From Tenrec ecaudatus (taxonomy: Eukaryota > Chordata > Mammalia > Afrosoricida > Tenrecidae): a stretch of DNA of 64,000 nucleotides. How positions within the stretch are numbered: the first letter of the stretch is position 1; each line of letters begins with the position of its first letter. The notes under the pieces were generated by a model. The model was not told where the DNA came from and made no database searches. It saw nothing but the letters and a program-made list of their open reading frames with translations. Shown piece by piece: positions 21,111 to 35,147 of the stretch. The stretch spans positions 115,737,677 to 115,801,676 of the forward strand of contig NC_134542.1 of assembly GCF_050624435.1 (NCBI RefSeq), given 5' to 3'. A program made the position numbers and the translations under genes.

Positions 21111-22717
21111 CGGTTGCTTGGATAAAAACGGTCCTCTGTTGACTTTGTCTCTAAGGAGTCACAGCAGGCTTGCGTAAAATAGATCTCTGGTGTTCCCTCA
21201 CATCCATTTGTTTCTGATTTCACCCTGTGCTAGAGGTGATGCTTCCTGACCAAGATCCCAGCTGCAGAACCCAGGCATCATTCCCCCAAGCTGCGGGGAA
21301 TGCCGATTCCGGAAGGCTCCAAAGTGCGTCATCCTCTGGGATTGTCCTTAGCTGACAGCACAAAGCTTTGGGTCCCTTGTCTCAGCCTGTCTCATCCCGA
21401 GCCTTCCTTTCACCGTAACCTGTCTTAACAATGTTGTTCCAATTCACTAGCTAAAAAACCTCCTGGACACAAGGTTTTTGAGTCTGTTTCTGTGAACCCC
21501 ATTGAGACACAGCCCGAGTCACCTGATGCCTGAAAGAGTCATATCACTTTCCTAACTTTCTTTCTGCCTTCTCTCAAGCCCATTCCCCACCTGTTATGTC
21601 ATGTGCATCTTTCCCCAATTATGCCTAGCATGTGGTTTCCTACTTTACATTTTTCAGTGATTCTTAAAATTTCTAGCCCAACATTAGAAATCCTCCACAA
21701 TTGTGCTAGAAAGGTTAGAAACCTATGTAATAACTCTCTAAGTGGAGTGCCCATCGTGGGGCAAGCCCTAGGCTGGGTGCTGATTTGGGTCCTCAAAAAG
21801 CGGCCAGTGCAGAGATGAATCCATCCACAGGTAACCATATGTTGCTTTGGATAACGGGAAAGCACCACAGATGGGATGCTAGCCTGAGGCTCCCCACCCA
21901 CCCCATTTCATTTTACACACAGAATAACCCACAGCAAACAGGACTCTTAACTCGGGCACTCAAATGTAGCTCAAGAATTGGCAGCAGGTGGATAGTTAAG
22001 GGTCAGCCCTTTACCACAACTTAAAAAAAAGATCAAAGTACATTTCCCATGGAAGCTGAGTTGGTCGTATCACCTTGAAAGTTGAAGTCCTTCGTCATAT
22101 TTCTGAAAAGGTAATATTTTGTTGTTGCTGTTGTTCCACCTTGTTCACCACCAGAGGAGGCTGTTTGACTTATAGATTCTAAATTCACTTGTGTAAAAAA
22201 CGTAAAGAAAAAAATAGTTTGATGTCCTTGTTTTCCCTTGAGTGAAAAGTATAAAGAAGCGAATTGACGATACATAATAAAATGATTTGGTTGGAGACCA
22301 GGGAGGACATAATTTAGTAACTCTGTAAGGCTTATGGATGCATATAAAATGAAAAGGGCTGGAACCATCCGAATACATTTCAAACTTCACTCAGAGTGAT
22401 CAAATGTTCTTCTGTAAACAGGATGGCACTCTTTTCTGGTTTCGCGTGTGGATCCAAGTGTGAGATATTTGTAGAAATAGTAATCATTACATTAGCAAGA
22501 CTAATGTATTAGGCAGTAGCAAAAGTAGTTAATCCCATGAATGCCCTACTCAGTCTGCCCAGCTCGCATACCTCTACCACAGCTTATTACCTCCCTCTTT
22601 GACACTTCAATCTGATGAGTAATGAGAGACCAGTCCGACTTGCCCTTTAGAGCGATGATGATTAATCAGGGACCCATGTTGTTCAACAAGTGCTGACAAA
22701 GGTTAGCTGTTATTTCT

Positions 22718-23046
22718 TGTTTTTTGAATCATATTAGGGGCTCATACAACTCTTATCACAATCCGTGCATACATCAATTGTGTACAGCACATTTGTACAT
22801 TCATTGCCCTCATCATTCTCAAAACGTTTGCTCTCCACTTAAGCCCCTGGCATCAGCTCCTCATTTTCCCCCTCCCTCCCCGCTTCCCCCTCCCTCATGA
22901 ACCCTGGATAATTTATAAATTATGATTTTGTCATATATTGCCCTGTCCAACGTCTCCCTTAACCCACTTTTCTGTTGTCCATCCCCCAGGGAGGAGGTTA
23001 TATGTAAATCCTTGTAATCGGTTCCCCCTTTCCAACCCACCCTCCC
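22718..23046 (-). mobile_element. L1 3' end with 16-bp duplication
   Basis: 5'-truncated antisense L1 ('aggggctcatacaactctta' to 'cctttccaacccaccctccc') bounded by an exact 16-bp target-site duplication, gttagctgttatttct, at 22702-22717 and 23047-23062. Confidence 0.93.
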
Positions 23047-23109
23047 GTTAGCTGTTATTTCTGACAGCCTGCCCGAACCATACTTACGAGCAATGCAAGC
23101 ATATGATTC

Positions 23110-23420
23110 AGCATTCAAAGCATTTGATTCAGCCAGATCATTTCTTTAATCCCGTACTTACCAAGGCACTGTAGGTGCTGGGGATGTATTAGTAAACAAA
23201 ACCAAGAGATGTTTTTCCTATCCTAAAGATCAGAAAAACATTAAACAACGAATTGTCCAATTACTCAGGTATCATTGTGATAATGCTTTGCCGAGGAGTG
23301 AGGATACTGTGAGAGTTTATTACTGGTGGGAACTAGCTGGTCTGGAGACTGGTAAGAGATCTCTGGAGGAAGAGTAAGCGATCTGATGGAAACAATAGTG
23401 AGAGATCAGAAGCATGAACA
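23110..23420 (-). mobile_element. L2 LINE fragment
   Basis: Antisense L2 3' text: 'caaggcactgtaggtgctgg', 'ggatgtattagtaaacaaaa', then a diverged interior. Bases 23421-24330 contain nothing recognisable. Confidence 0.5.
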
Positions 23421-24334
23421 CTAATCAGGAGTAGTTAGAGGATAGGGTGGTGAGAATAAATGTTCTGTAGAGAGTAAATGACACGTGGAAGCAACAATTC
23501 TCATATTTCAGTGACTTAAGAGAAAGGTTTATTATTCAGAGTAGTGCCCATTGAGGTGTCAGAGGGCATCAGTACAAGGAGTCTGATCCATAGTCTTTTG
23601 AGAACTCAGGGTCTTCCTATCCAGTGGCTCTTCCTTTTCTTTTGGGGCATTGGGGCTCTCTGTTGGATCCTCTACATGCAGCTAGCAAGCCGGTCTCCAA
23701 TCTTCGTATATCTACAGATCACCTGGAGACCTTGTTAAAACTACAGGTTCCGATGTAGTCGGTCTGGGGGGAGACATGAGATACTGCATTTGTATCAAGC
23801 TCTCTGGTGGCTCCCTGCCCCTATTCTGATTAGCAAGAGCAAAAAGAACCTTTGAGTCTGACCAGCCATGCCTAGAAGGGCATACATCATTTCTGTTCAC
23901 CTCTCACCTCTGTCATATTACCTTGCTACAGAGTGGAAAACCTATTCTGGTCCACTTAAGTTGACCCCACCCATTTTACAGAGTAGAACTAGGCCATAGG
24001 GGTTTCTCGGCTACAATATCTGTAGAAACAGACCTCTAGGCATTTCTTCCATGGTAATGAAGGCAAAACATTTGTAGTAACCAGGGTCCTAAGGATAAAG
24101 GACAGCTGATCTAGTTAATGAAAAGCTATGGATCACATTAGAACATTGTCCTACCTGCTTGCTTTGGGTATGTCACTAGGAGGGACCAACTGCTAGTGGA
24201 ATGCATTGCTTTGTTAAAACAGGCCAGCAAGGGTGAGGGGAGACTTGGTGAGATCCTTAGCACAAGAGCCACAATGATGGGTTTGGAGCTGCTGGTGATT
24301 GTGAGGATGATGTGTGTGTGATCAGATAACATTT

Positions 24335-24520
24335 TCTTTTCCTGTGGTGTATAGGATCTCTATGAATCAATATTGACTGGAGGGCTGCTAACTGCAACAT
24401 TTGGGGCAACTGCTATATTATGTCTACTTTTGTAAACAGTTACAGTCTCAGAACCCCATGGGGGGGGGGCTCCATGAGTTAGTATTCACTCGATGGCAGT
24501 GCGGTTGGAGTTTGGACCTA
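24335..24520 (+). mobile_element. AfroSINE
   Basis: Sense copy: 'actggagggctgctaactgc', 'gttacagtctcagaacccca', then a run of G and 'gttagtattcactcgatggc' as the tail. Confidence 0.65.
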
Positions 24521-24769
24521 AGCCATGGTCTTTTTAATCACCTCATAGGCATGGGAAAGCTGGGTAATGAATAACAACATCTGTAAGGCAGTATGAAAAG
24601 TTTGTGCTTTTAGGTGGGATGAGAAGTCTTTGAAGGGGTTTAGGCCGAGAAATGACATGAGCTGATGTCCTCTCTCTCATTCGCGCCCTCGTGTTAACAG
24701 GAGAGCATCAGTGGGGCTCAGATGTTGCATAGGAAGAATGTGATGTGTTTGAACCAGGGTGAAGAGTAC

Positions 24770-25515
24770 CTAATACACCATGGACTGCCGGAAGAATGAA
24801 CCCATCTGTCCAGGAAGAGCAGAAGCCTCCTTAGAAGTGAGGATGACTTTGCCTTATGTAACTTGGACATGTTATCAGAGAAAATCAGCCCCTGAAGGAC
24901 TTGGTAGAGGGTTAGTGAAAAAGAGGAAGGCCCTGTGGGAGTTGCATAACTTCATGTCAACTTGAAGATATATAAAAGTGTAGGGGTGGAGTTAAGCCTG
25001 CCAATCTGGCAATAGCCTGAAGGTGACTCCTTGTTGATGGGGTCTTCACATCAGAATGGCCCTGCGGAAATCCCTCCCCTCTCTGCCTTCACCTTCTTGC
25101 TGGCGGGTTGATTTGAGACCTGCCAGGGCTCTGTGACGCTTCCACCACCATTGGATCCATAAGACTTTGTACCTACCAACCTGCGATATCGGTGCCTTTT
25201 ACATTATTGCTTGTGACTGTGAAAGTCTGAAGAGAGACTTATGGACTAGTATCGGACTTACAGACACAAGTTGGACTGGGCTGGGATTTTTTTTGATATA
25301 CTCTTTGATGTAAAGTTCTTTCTTACACATATATGAGTAGCACTGGATTAGTTACTCTAGTCAAGCTGGCCTAAGACAACCCTGTGAGCTGGACTGACGT
25401 AATGGTCACAACGATGGGCACAAACAGCAGTGGTGTGAGGATCGCACAGGACCGGTATTTCGTTGTACACAGGGTTGCTGTAATTTGAAACTGACTTGAT
25501 GACATCTAACAACAT
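24770..25515 (+). mobile_element. RTE-type LINE 3' end, split by an LTR-like insertion
   Basis: RTE text 'accatggactgccggaagaa' to 'gaaaaagaggaaggccctgt' resumes after the insertion as 'ctggactgacgtaatggtca' and ends 'aaactgacttgatgacatct'. A 7-bp ccctgtg is repeated at 24931-24937 and 25380-25386, on the two sides of the inserted element. Confidence 0.75.
24943..25378 (+). mobile_element. LTR-like element inside RTE
   Basis: Fossil copy of the same LTR-like family, TG...CA ends, containing 'gtgtaggggtggagttaagc' and 'gatgtaaagttctttcttac'. It is younger than the RTE it interrupts. Confidence 0.55.
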
Positions 25516-25597
25516 GAACATTTATCGAATGTTTATAATGGTCGAGACTGAAAATAAAATTAACTGATTCTAATAAATGAGATAAGTGAAACAATGT

Positions 25598-25790
25598 AGA
25601 ACTCACTGCCATCCAGTCAATGCTGAATGACTGACTCATAGTGACCCCTGCGGATTTCCAAGACTGTAACTGTCTACAGGAGTAGAAAGCCCAGTCTTTG
25701 TCCTGTGTTGTTACTAGTGTTTCAAACTACTGACCCTGTGGATCACAGCCCAGTGCAGAACCACTCCACCACCATGGCAAATGTCCTAGG
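25598..25790 (-). mobile_element. AfroSINE
   Basis: Nearly complete antisense copy: 'aactcactgccatccagtca', 'gactcatagtgacccctgcg', 'tttcaaactactgaccctgt', 'gaaccactccaccaccatgg'. From 25791 to 27928 I find only a C run (27166-27178) and unidentified sequence. Confidence 0.8.
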
Positions 25791-27927
25791 GCAGAATGAG
25801 ATGAGGTCAGAAACTGATAGTGCTAGGTCCTGTTGCTCTGTAAGGCAGGATTTAGTCTGCAGGTTTAGGTGGGATGAAACTCATTGGGTGGGTTTAGGCA
25901 GGGGAATTCTGGTCATTGTGTGAACATGACCAGGGTAACAATGGTGAGCTGGGAAACTGTTTAAGATGTTAATTATGAAAAAAAAGTCAATTATGGCAAA
26001 TATAGTTAGGTTAAAATATAACTTAATTTTTTATCTCTTCTGATCCATGTTAAACTTGTTTCCATTTTTAATAATTTATGCCTTCATCTTGAATGAGCTT
26101 TTTCTGTCTAGTCATTGTTTCTTGTTTATTTTCTCCGTTTGTATTTCCTTTGATTTTCTATATATGAAGCCCAGGGTAGGTGGATCTATAAAGACAATAC
26201 TGAATTGAGAATTGCCTAGGGGCAGGGCAGGGAAGGATATGGGGGCAATGGGGAGCTAACACAATACAAGAAAATATATCCCAATAAAAATATTTTAAAT
26301 AACAGTAATAATAATTAAGGACAGCTATTTAGGTAATTGAGATGGTGAAATCAACGTGGTTTTGAGTAAGCAGAATTTGGTGACAGTTGATTGTGGGGAG
26401 AAGAGATGAATCAAACTATTATTTTTGTAAATTAACAACAGCTGGACTTTGGTGCCATTTCGTAAGATGAGCAAGACTGTGGGAGGGGGTTGGAAATCAA
26501 GAGTTCCCTTGATTATGCTAAACTTGAGATATCTGCTACCTTTGTGGAGTTCTCGAGAATACAGTCAGATGGGTTTCTGAACATGCAGCGACCAGCAGTC
26601 AGTCAAAATGAAATGCACAATGAATCCAAGGTGTTCCTGGTACCGCTTGGCTTTGTCGCGTCTTGGGACTTAATTGCAGCCTTGGGTCTGAATGCACAAC
26701 ACGTACTCTCAGCCAAAAATGTATCACTATAGTCTGACGATGTGCTTCATATTATAAAATCATTTAACTTCATGAAAAGCGGTGCTGATTTTATCTACTG
26801 GAATCACGTAAAAACGTCTCAGGTGAAGAGGGGTCATGAGTAGAACATGTTTAAGCCCTGTTATGTGTCAGCATTGATTGGACAGCAAAAGGTGAGGGGA
26901 GATGCTGGTGGAAATGACATAGTAAGTTAAATACCCAGCTTAGTGTTTGGGCAGAGGTCCTGTCTGGAGTGTTGGAGCACAAGTGGTGTGTCAGAGCCAA
27001 GGCTGGAGTGAAGCCTTGCGGGGCATCGTGGGCACGCGCTGCGGGGAACACCTCGGATTCATTCGGCATTTAATGTCTGAATTCCTTTGTGGTCTTTGCT
27101 CTTCAGAAACCTTCCACTGTTGCCAATGTTCTTTCCTGCCACCCTCCCGCTCCAGTTATGCGACCCCCCCCCCCCCCGTGGTGTCTTCAACTACAGCCGA
27201 AGCAGCTCCGAGTCGGACCCCAAGTAAAAGCACTGCGCTGGGCGGAAGCAAATGGTCTCCCGGCAAGGTGCAGATGGAGGCTTCCTCCAGCTTTTAAGCT
27301 GCCCAGGAGTTGGACTTTGTTGGCTTCGTAAATGAGGAAAGTCTTTACTAAAACATTTGTGCGAAACCTGGCAACTGGCCACTCAGTATGTACGCTAAAA
27401 CACCAGTTATTATTTTTCTGCTTTAACTTTTACATTAAGCTTATCTTATTCCCGAGCCATAAGTTTTTCCTACGTGAGCTTCCTCCGGGACATCTTTTTC
27501 TTTCGTGTGACCTCTCTTCTGGTCCAGGAACAGTTTGTTCCTTCCAGTAAGGATCACTTCGATGGGGCCAGGGGAGCTCTGCAAGCCCGGCTTCGAAGCT
27601 TGGGGGCTTTTTTCACCTGGATGTGCTCAATGACCAGAGCCGTCACATCTCAACCCTGAAGTACAGCATTACTCTCTCTATTTTTAGGCATGTACAGCAA
27701 CAATGCAGGACTCTTTGGGGCCACTGACCCTGGGTCCAACCCCACTGTTGCATTGCCAACCCTGCCAATGTAATGTCGGAAGGGCACACATTGCTTCCGC
27801 AGTGACACTTTCAAATACTTGGTGACTTTCTGATATTTGTACCCTTGATGGTCTGGGCAGTTTCACGGGGGTTCTTAAAATGGACCCAAAGATTCGACCT
27901 TCTTGATTTGCATTCTTTTGTGGGAGA

Positions 27928-27928
<1 letters not shown>

Positions 27929-27962
<34 letters not shown>

Positions 27963-27972
27963 ATATATATAT
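27929..27972. repeat. (ATCT)n/(AT)n microsatellite
   Basis: About eight ATCT units passing into AT units, roughly 350 bp beyond the likely R3HDM1 polyadenylation site. Confidence 0.95.
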
Positions 27973-28309
27973 TTTTGGGGGGTTTCAAATGAATAGTGGA
28001 TCACTTTGGCAGATCACCTCAGGCTGCTGCAGTAAGAGGAAAAAACACCAAATTCTTTACCTAACTGGCATAATGTTCTAGCTTCAGTTGACTGGTTGGC
28101 ATGAACTTTATGAGTACAAGACCCCCTGAAGCAGGCCCAGAAGCAATGGTGCCCACTGAACATGGGATGCTTCCCTGGGCATTTGTAAATTGAGGCGGCT
28201 CCTGAACCCTGCTTGACTGCTGGGACGGCACTCTTCAAGTCAGGCCGCGGAGTCTTTGATCACAACATTAATTCAAGAAGCATGTTTAAATACGTAAGGA
28301 AGGCCAAGA

Positions 28310-29304
28310 GAGCCTGTATTTGTAAACATTTATTCTCTTGAACTGAAAAAGGCTTGCATCAGCACACATTGTAGCCTTGCAAATTACACAGAAATTGAAA
28401 AGAAAGGTTCCTTGTTCGTAAGTGCAATGAATCTTTGATGTCCAGTGATCCGCTGCAAACAATAAAACACATTTCAAACCACTGCAGAAGTTCCCAGCAC
28501 TCATCAAATGCATTTCCTTCGGTGACTAAATAGGATCCACAAGGAGGAGCAAGCAAGGTAAGTGGCATTTAGTGACTGAAGAGACGCTTAAGCGTCAAAA
28601 AAGTAAGTATTTTGCTGTTTCTAGAGTGATTTCTTCCCCCTTGGAAGCTAAGTGGTATGATCAAGAGGTGTTAAGAAGATCATTTACTTCGTCCTAATGC
28701 TCAGACTACCTAAGTGAATAAGCAAAGGACCTCATGAGGGAGTTCTGCTTTCTGGAATTCTTTTGTGTGTGTGGTGATTCTGGGTAAGAGCAGTCTTCTC
28801 TTTATGTGGGCTCTCCCTAGTCTACCCCAACGCCCCAGAAAGATAGTAAATGGGCTCACGTGGTGGTTCCACTCCTGCATCACCCGCCCCACCCCGCCCC
28901 ATTCTACGTTGGGTCACACTGTGCTGGCTGCAAAAAGAAATACAAGTGGTGACTGGTTATGATCCTTTTGAAGACTTTGCTGTACAATAGAAATAGAGCT
29001 TTGGATCTGATACAAGAATTCAGAAATATTAAACAAAATAACTATAAAAGTTAGGAGGCATTTTGAACAGCATTTCCTTGGAAAAAGCTGTTAATTATGT
29101 ATCATCTCGATGTGGATTCCTTTTGTCATTTGGGGCAAGATGCAGCTCTCTCTTCCTTCTGGGCTGGATACCACTGGCCTTTCTTCAAACGCTGTAACGC
29201 CATAGGAGTCTCTGTAATGTTAACAGAAGCTCCACATACCAAGCCAATCAGAGATGGGAGAGGACCGGGTCATCCCCGAGGCGAAGGGCCCATCGCTGGT
29301 TCCG
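28310..29304 (-). other. R3HDM1: R3HDM1 3' UTR (probable extent)
   Basis: The untranslated part of the last exon follows the stop codon at 29305-29307. It is free of recognisable repeats. A canonical AATAAA on the minus strand lies at 28329-28334, which would put cleavage near 28310. An earlier AATAAA-like site (minus strand of 'tttatt') is not obvious. The extent is inference from this signal. Confidence 0.5.
28329..28334 (-). terminator. R3HDM1: Candidate R3HDM1 poly(A) signal AATAAA
   Basis: Plus-strand TTTATT, about 970 bp beyond the R3HDM1 stop codon. Confidence 0.45.
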
Positions 29305-29763
<459 letters not shown>

Positions 29764-30169
29764 TCAGAGCTACAAAATTGGTCAAGGCCATCTTTCAAAT
29801 TACACTTAGGGGGTGAAGAGCTAACGGGGTGAGTTCCAGGGGTCAGTGCTCACTGAGAATTAGTAGCGCACATGAAACCCCACCTCTCAGAGTGAATCCC
29901 TGACACGTGGTCTGTGAACACAGGCAGGTGTCTGAGCACGAGGCTCCCACTGTACAATCAAGACCGTGGACTGGCCACCCACGGCGGTTGTGTGTAGAAG
30001 GCTAAAGGACATGCTTGTGGGCACTATGCCATGAAAAGCCATTCATCTGTTCATTTAGATGTGCTCTCATGATGATATAAGGACTAGAGTTTCCTATGGG
30101 CCAGGATGCTCACCCCAACTCACCCCAGTTTTCCCCTGGTCCTGCCACCCCAGGCACGCTCCTATCTTA

Positions 30170-30496
<327 letters not shown>

Positions 30497-30684
30497 TTAA
30501 AAACCGAACACATTGGAGATTCCATCGAGGTCTTGCACTGCAGCAGCAGCAGCAGCATGCCCACCCCCTCCACTCTCCGCCCCCCAAGCAAAGCAGTGAT
30601 CGCAGGTCTGGTGAATTCGATGTGGCAGCCCTCACCATGACTCTTTCATAAACAAGGGTACCCCAACTTTCAGCTACCACCATT

Positions 30685-30770
30685 TGAAGGTCTCAGTTGT
30701 TCCCGACTCACAGTGACCCTATAGGACAGGACAGAACTGCCCCTGTGGGTTTCTGCGACTAACTTTATTA
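30685..30770 (-). mobile_element. AfroSINE, tail half
   Basis: Antisense: 'gttgttcccgactcacagtg', 'accctataggacaggacaga', 'gcccctgtgggtttctgcga'. It lies in the R3HDM1 intron 30434-31655. A (TG)n run is at 30259-30277 in the neighbouring intron and a (CAG)n of five units at 30540-30556. Confidence 0.75.
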
Positions 30771-31309
30771 TTTTTTTTAAATGTTTGCATTTAAAGTTTT
30801 ATTGCAATCCATCCCCAACCTTCTCCATTCAGCTTCCTAGGTGAGTACACCTGTAATGTCTGGGTCTGGTGGTATTCTTTGCAAATTAGTTCCTTACGTT
30901 CCTGCAATGGTGACTTGTGAAATGTGGGGAAGCGACGCTCGGACAAGGGAGTACTGAAGACTGCTTTACGCAGCTGCTTCCTTGTTTGGACACAAACGAA
31001 GGCTGAGAAACCGCCTGTGAAACAGCTGAGTGTGTGCGCAGCACCAGCAGAGTGCTCGCCGCAGCCACCTCTCCTCCAGCCCTGTGAGCAGGCAGAGAGC
31101 ACGTCTCCCCAGGTTCTTCGGAAGACTGCGCAAGTTATCCCCACCATCTGGGTGTCAGGCTAGTGGGTGGATATAACTAGACCCAGAGTCTACTGAAGGT
31201 GCTCTGTGTCCTTGTCACTGGTTTCTTCTTGTGACCATTTCCCCTCTACATCCTACTGTAGAGTTTACAAGAGTAGTTTTGTAACAATGCACATAAAGGA
31301 TTCACAGTA

Positions 31310-31432
31310 CTAGGGATCTTTGAAAACTCTCTGCGGGAGCACAAAGCCTCCTCTTCCTTCTGAGGAGTGGCTGGAGGTTTTAAACTGTCGACTTTGTGGT
31401 TAATGGCCCAAGGGTAACCACTACCCCTCCAG
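31310..31432 (-). mobile_element. AfroSINE, head part
   Basis: Antisense: 'cacaaagcctcctcttcctt', 'gaggttttaaactgtcgact', 'ggtaaccactacccctccag'. In R3HDM1 intron. Confidence 0.75.
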
Positions 31433-31628
31433 GGTGGGTGAATGCCCGGTCAAGGATGTACCACCATCCCTCCCCCCCCACGGCTCTGCTCTCGGTGGCA
31501 GCAGGCATAACGTTTATGAACCAAAGATGAGTGTGTGTGGGGAGATGTTGGGCTGGGACCGCTCTGTTTGGTCCCTTGGGGCTCCCATACCACTAGCAAC
31601 GGAGCAAGATGTTCACCGGCAAAGCCTA

Positions 31629-31745
<117 letters not shown>

Positions 31746-33049
31746 TCAAGAAAAAACATTTCTGCGTCTCTCTCTTCAGTTGTACTTTCTAGGCAGCGGA
31801 AAACAATCTAAATGAGCAGGGAAAACATCATGTTTAAGAAAATAAAAACAAGCAGAGGTCTCATATTTTAAAAAGAATGAAGAATTTCCAAATTCTTTGA
31901 AAGAGTTGGGGCAGCTTCTGAAAGGCCTACTGACCGTGGTTATGAAGGAGGGCAAGTGCCGGGAGCCAGGTGCACAGGGTACATGATGGAGCCAATTCTC
32001 TGGCTAGTTCTTCCCCGTTGACTTTTGAAACATGCGAGAGACCAAATCCTAGCAGCCCATATGAAATTCATCGACCCAACACCCACAAGCGTGCTCAAAT
32101 CCCTTTCTTTCTGTGATGATTAACATGTAGTAATATAAACTACTTTTGAGAGGCAGGAAAAAAAAACCCTCTGACAAACATTTAAGCTCTTAGCACTCTG
32201 ATTATCATTAACATATGTATCTGTAAATTTACACACAGAGAAAAACAATTTACACATACTGAGAAAAAATATCTCGCTATAAAAATATAGCAACCTAGTG
32301 TCCCTTTGGGGCAGGGAGCAGCAGCTTGCTTGGTGGGTGGGGAGGGGGCGACAGGAGGGAGGGTGGTGCTGAGCCTGCACCGTGGCAGCTCAGCTGCAGA
32401 TGGATGCCCGGATGGAAATGTGGGGCCGAGCGGGTTCTGATTCCAGCCAGGCGCCCTGGGAGCCTCTCCAAGGCAGCTCACTACCAGTGCAGGTCTGCAA
32501 ACCTCGGAGAGCCACACCAGCTTGTGAGGAAGGTACTTCCACATAAGCGTATTAATATGTACAAACTTCTATGCTAAATATAATATGGTGTTGGTGCAGC
32601 TGCCAAAACACACAATGAACCATTTCATTGAACACAGAGTGGACATGAAACAACACTAGCCAATGGCATAACGCTCTCGTATAACTTGCTAATTCAACAT
32701 TGTTCAGATGTACAACTTAATGATCACTGGTTAATTACATTAACCCTGTTGCATTCTTACATACACTAACCACTGGGCCTACTTCTATTCTAAGCTCAGG
32801 GTCTCCTCTTCTCAGCCTCCATCTTGTCTTCGCTGTTCAATTCCAGGCCTGAAGGGCTAGGTAAGACCCAGTTTCGGGGCCTCTACCAGTGGCCTCTATC
32901 ACCCCAGCAGGTCAGGTTTTCCTTATGATTTAAAGCTTTGTTCCACATTTTCCTCCCGCTCTGTTCAGGACCTGCTACAGCGACGCCATCAGAGAGTCCC
33001 TGGTGGGAGGGAGCACAACCCAGGCCTAGTCTCGATCGCGTGGACGCCG

Positions 33050-33400
33050 AGGTTCGTGTGCTGCCCATTCCTTCGGACGAGTTGTTGACTTGAGCCTAGT
33101 TCTCTTCACTCTGCTTTGCTCCGGTTGGGAAGAGACCCGCCACTGCATGGTAGCTGGCCACGTACACACTTTTAAGGCCTTCGCAGCTAGTCACTAAAGC
33201 AGGATGCAGAACAGTGTCTTTATGGGCTCTGTCTTCCCTGGGACGATGGTCTGAAACCCTCAAGCCCAGTGAGTCAGTCTCTCAAGGTGTTTGGTCACGG
33301 CTCAATAGGTCACATACCATGCCCCCGTGTACTCTACTATATTTGAATTTACGGCAAATATACTTATATCTGGGTGTATGTGAAGAACATACATATACAG
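33050..33400 (-). mobile_element. Older L1 3' region
   Basis: Antisense, diverged: 'gcccagtgagtcagtctctc' then 'gtgtactctactatatttga', parallel to 16590-16670. Bases 31739-33049 of this intron hold nothing else recognisable, and 33401-33685 only a G run near 33434. Confidence 0.45.
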
Positions 33401-33693
33401 GTATGTAGAACTAAGCCCTGCCAAACCTGTATGGGGGGGGGCTTCTAAACATTTGTGGAAAATGCAATTAAAGGGAAATGGATTTTGTACACAGACTTTT
33501 TGAAGCCTGCCTGTGTGCCCCTGGGTGTTGGCCTCTCTTTCTCTAAAGGTCTGTCTCTGTCATCTGATTGGCTCAGAGAGTGGCACAGTTCTCAAGGGCT
33601 GCTCATGAGTTAGGTGGTCCCGTCCTACGTCGACCAAGCAAGGGGCCGTCAAGACTTCTATTTATTTTTTACCAATAAAGCCATCCTCTATAG

Positions 33694-33880
33694 CAGGGAT
33701 GTCACACGGGCGGCCCCCGAGATAATTTCTTGTGGTCCACGATGCTCTGAAATAAAATGTAACGAGGGAACTGCGTGTACAGTATTGCCTCGATCTCCCC
33801 TAAGCGCTATTTTCTTCATAACAACGTTTCTATTTTCATTTTCTTTCAAAGCATCGTGGGCCACCAGTTTGACACCCCTG
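33694..33880. mobile_element. Non-autonomous hAT transposon, 187 bp
   Basis: Inverted ends: the left CAGGGATGTCACACGGGCGG and, read inward from the right, CAGGGGTGTCAAACTGGTGG. It is flanked by an exact 8-bp duplication, ctctatag, at 33686-33693 and 33881-33888, the hAT hallmark. There is no coding capacity. Another inverted pair, 'gtccacgatgctctgaaa' and 'tttcaaagcatcgtgggcca', extends the arms inward. Confidence 0.9.
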
Positions 33881-34037
33881 CTCTATAGTATGTCTCCATC
33901 ATGCTGCATGGTCCATTTATTTACTTAAGGTTTGATTCAGCACAAATGGAACGTGCAACTGCGTCACCTATTCATTCTCTTCGCAACGCAGCCTGGCATC
34001 GGGATTGGTGACTCTGATGGCCAGCTGGCCTGCTCTT

Positions 34038-34130
34038 TTTTATTTTTAACTAATAAATCACTTTACTGGGGGCTCTTACTGCTCTTACATCATTGTATCA
34101 AACATATTTGTACATATCATTTCTTAAAGG
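34038..34130 (-). mobile_element. Short L1 3' tip
   Basis: Antisense: 'ataaatcactttactggggg', 'ctcttactgctcttacatca', 'catatttgtacatat'. Strongly 5'-truncated. Bases 34131-34996 hold no recognisable repeat or extra exon. Confidence 0.65.
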
Positions 34131-34943
34131 TGCTCTTTCTGCTTGTGGGCTGCGCTTTCTATGACGGCTCTGCGATTCTGGAGCAAGCGTGGTGAGCGGT
34201 CCCTGCGCAGTAAGATGAGTCGCACACCAGCAGCACTTCTGGTTCCTCGACACTGTAACTAGGAACTTGCAGAAGCCACGGGGCTGCATGCGCTTGGTTT
34301 CTTTGTTGCTCCAGAAACCAACGTTGGGCAGTCAGAGCTGCCCCTTGACTCTTCTCTGCACGGCCGGCCGTCAGTACCTCTGGCCCTGCATCAGCTACGC
34401 TTCACTTGACATGCTGGTCTACTTGGGGCCAGATGGTGCTGAACGTCTGAATCCTTTTTCTGATAATTTGGGCTTCACTAGCGGCCTGTGGGGAGCCATG
34501 GAGATGGCTGCCTCCGCCATAGGCCGCAGCAAAGAGCAGTCTTTCCCAGTTGATTTTAACCAAAAGTTCCTAAATCTAGCATCTTCTGTGCTTGGAGGGG
34601 AATTATGGGTAGGCGCTAGGAAAACACCTTCAGAAAATCTTGCACTTCTTCTTTCAGTAGTTTCATAACAGAGAGAAGCAAGACGTGGCGTGACTTCCAC
34701 ACCACAGGGCTCTTTTCTGATGAACATTGGGAAGGTGCTTGGGGTCCCTGGCAGGACTCACCTAGACCACACGGGTTCCTTCCCAAGCTCTATTTGGAAG
34801 GTACAGGCTGTAAACACGGACTCGACACCGAGCTCGGAGATGTAATACGACTTGTGGCAATGTATAAAGTTCAGTTGCAAATGAGTCCGAGTGAAAGGTT
34901 GCAAGAATGAAGTGAAAGAGATTTCCCAAACTAGCAAGGTTCA

Positions 34944-35147
<204 letters not shown>

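Noticed and set aside
34267-34668. A 133-codon open frame in an R3HDM1 intron
   Set aside because: No recognisable protein similarity, no splice or promoter context, and a competing open frame on the other strand.
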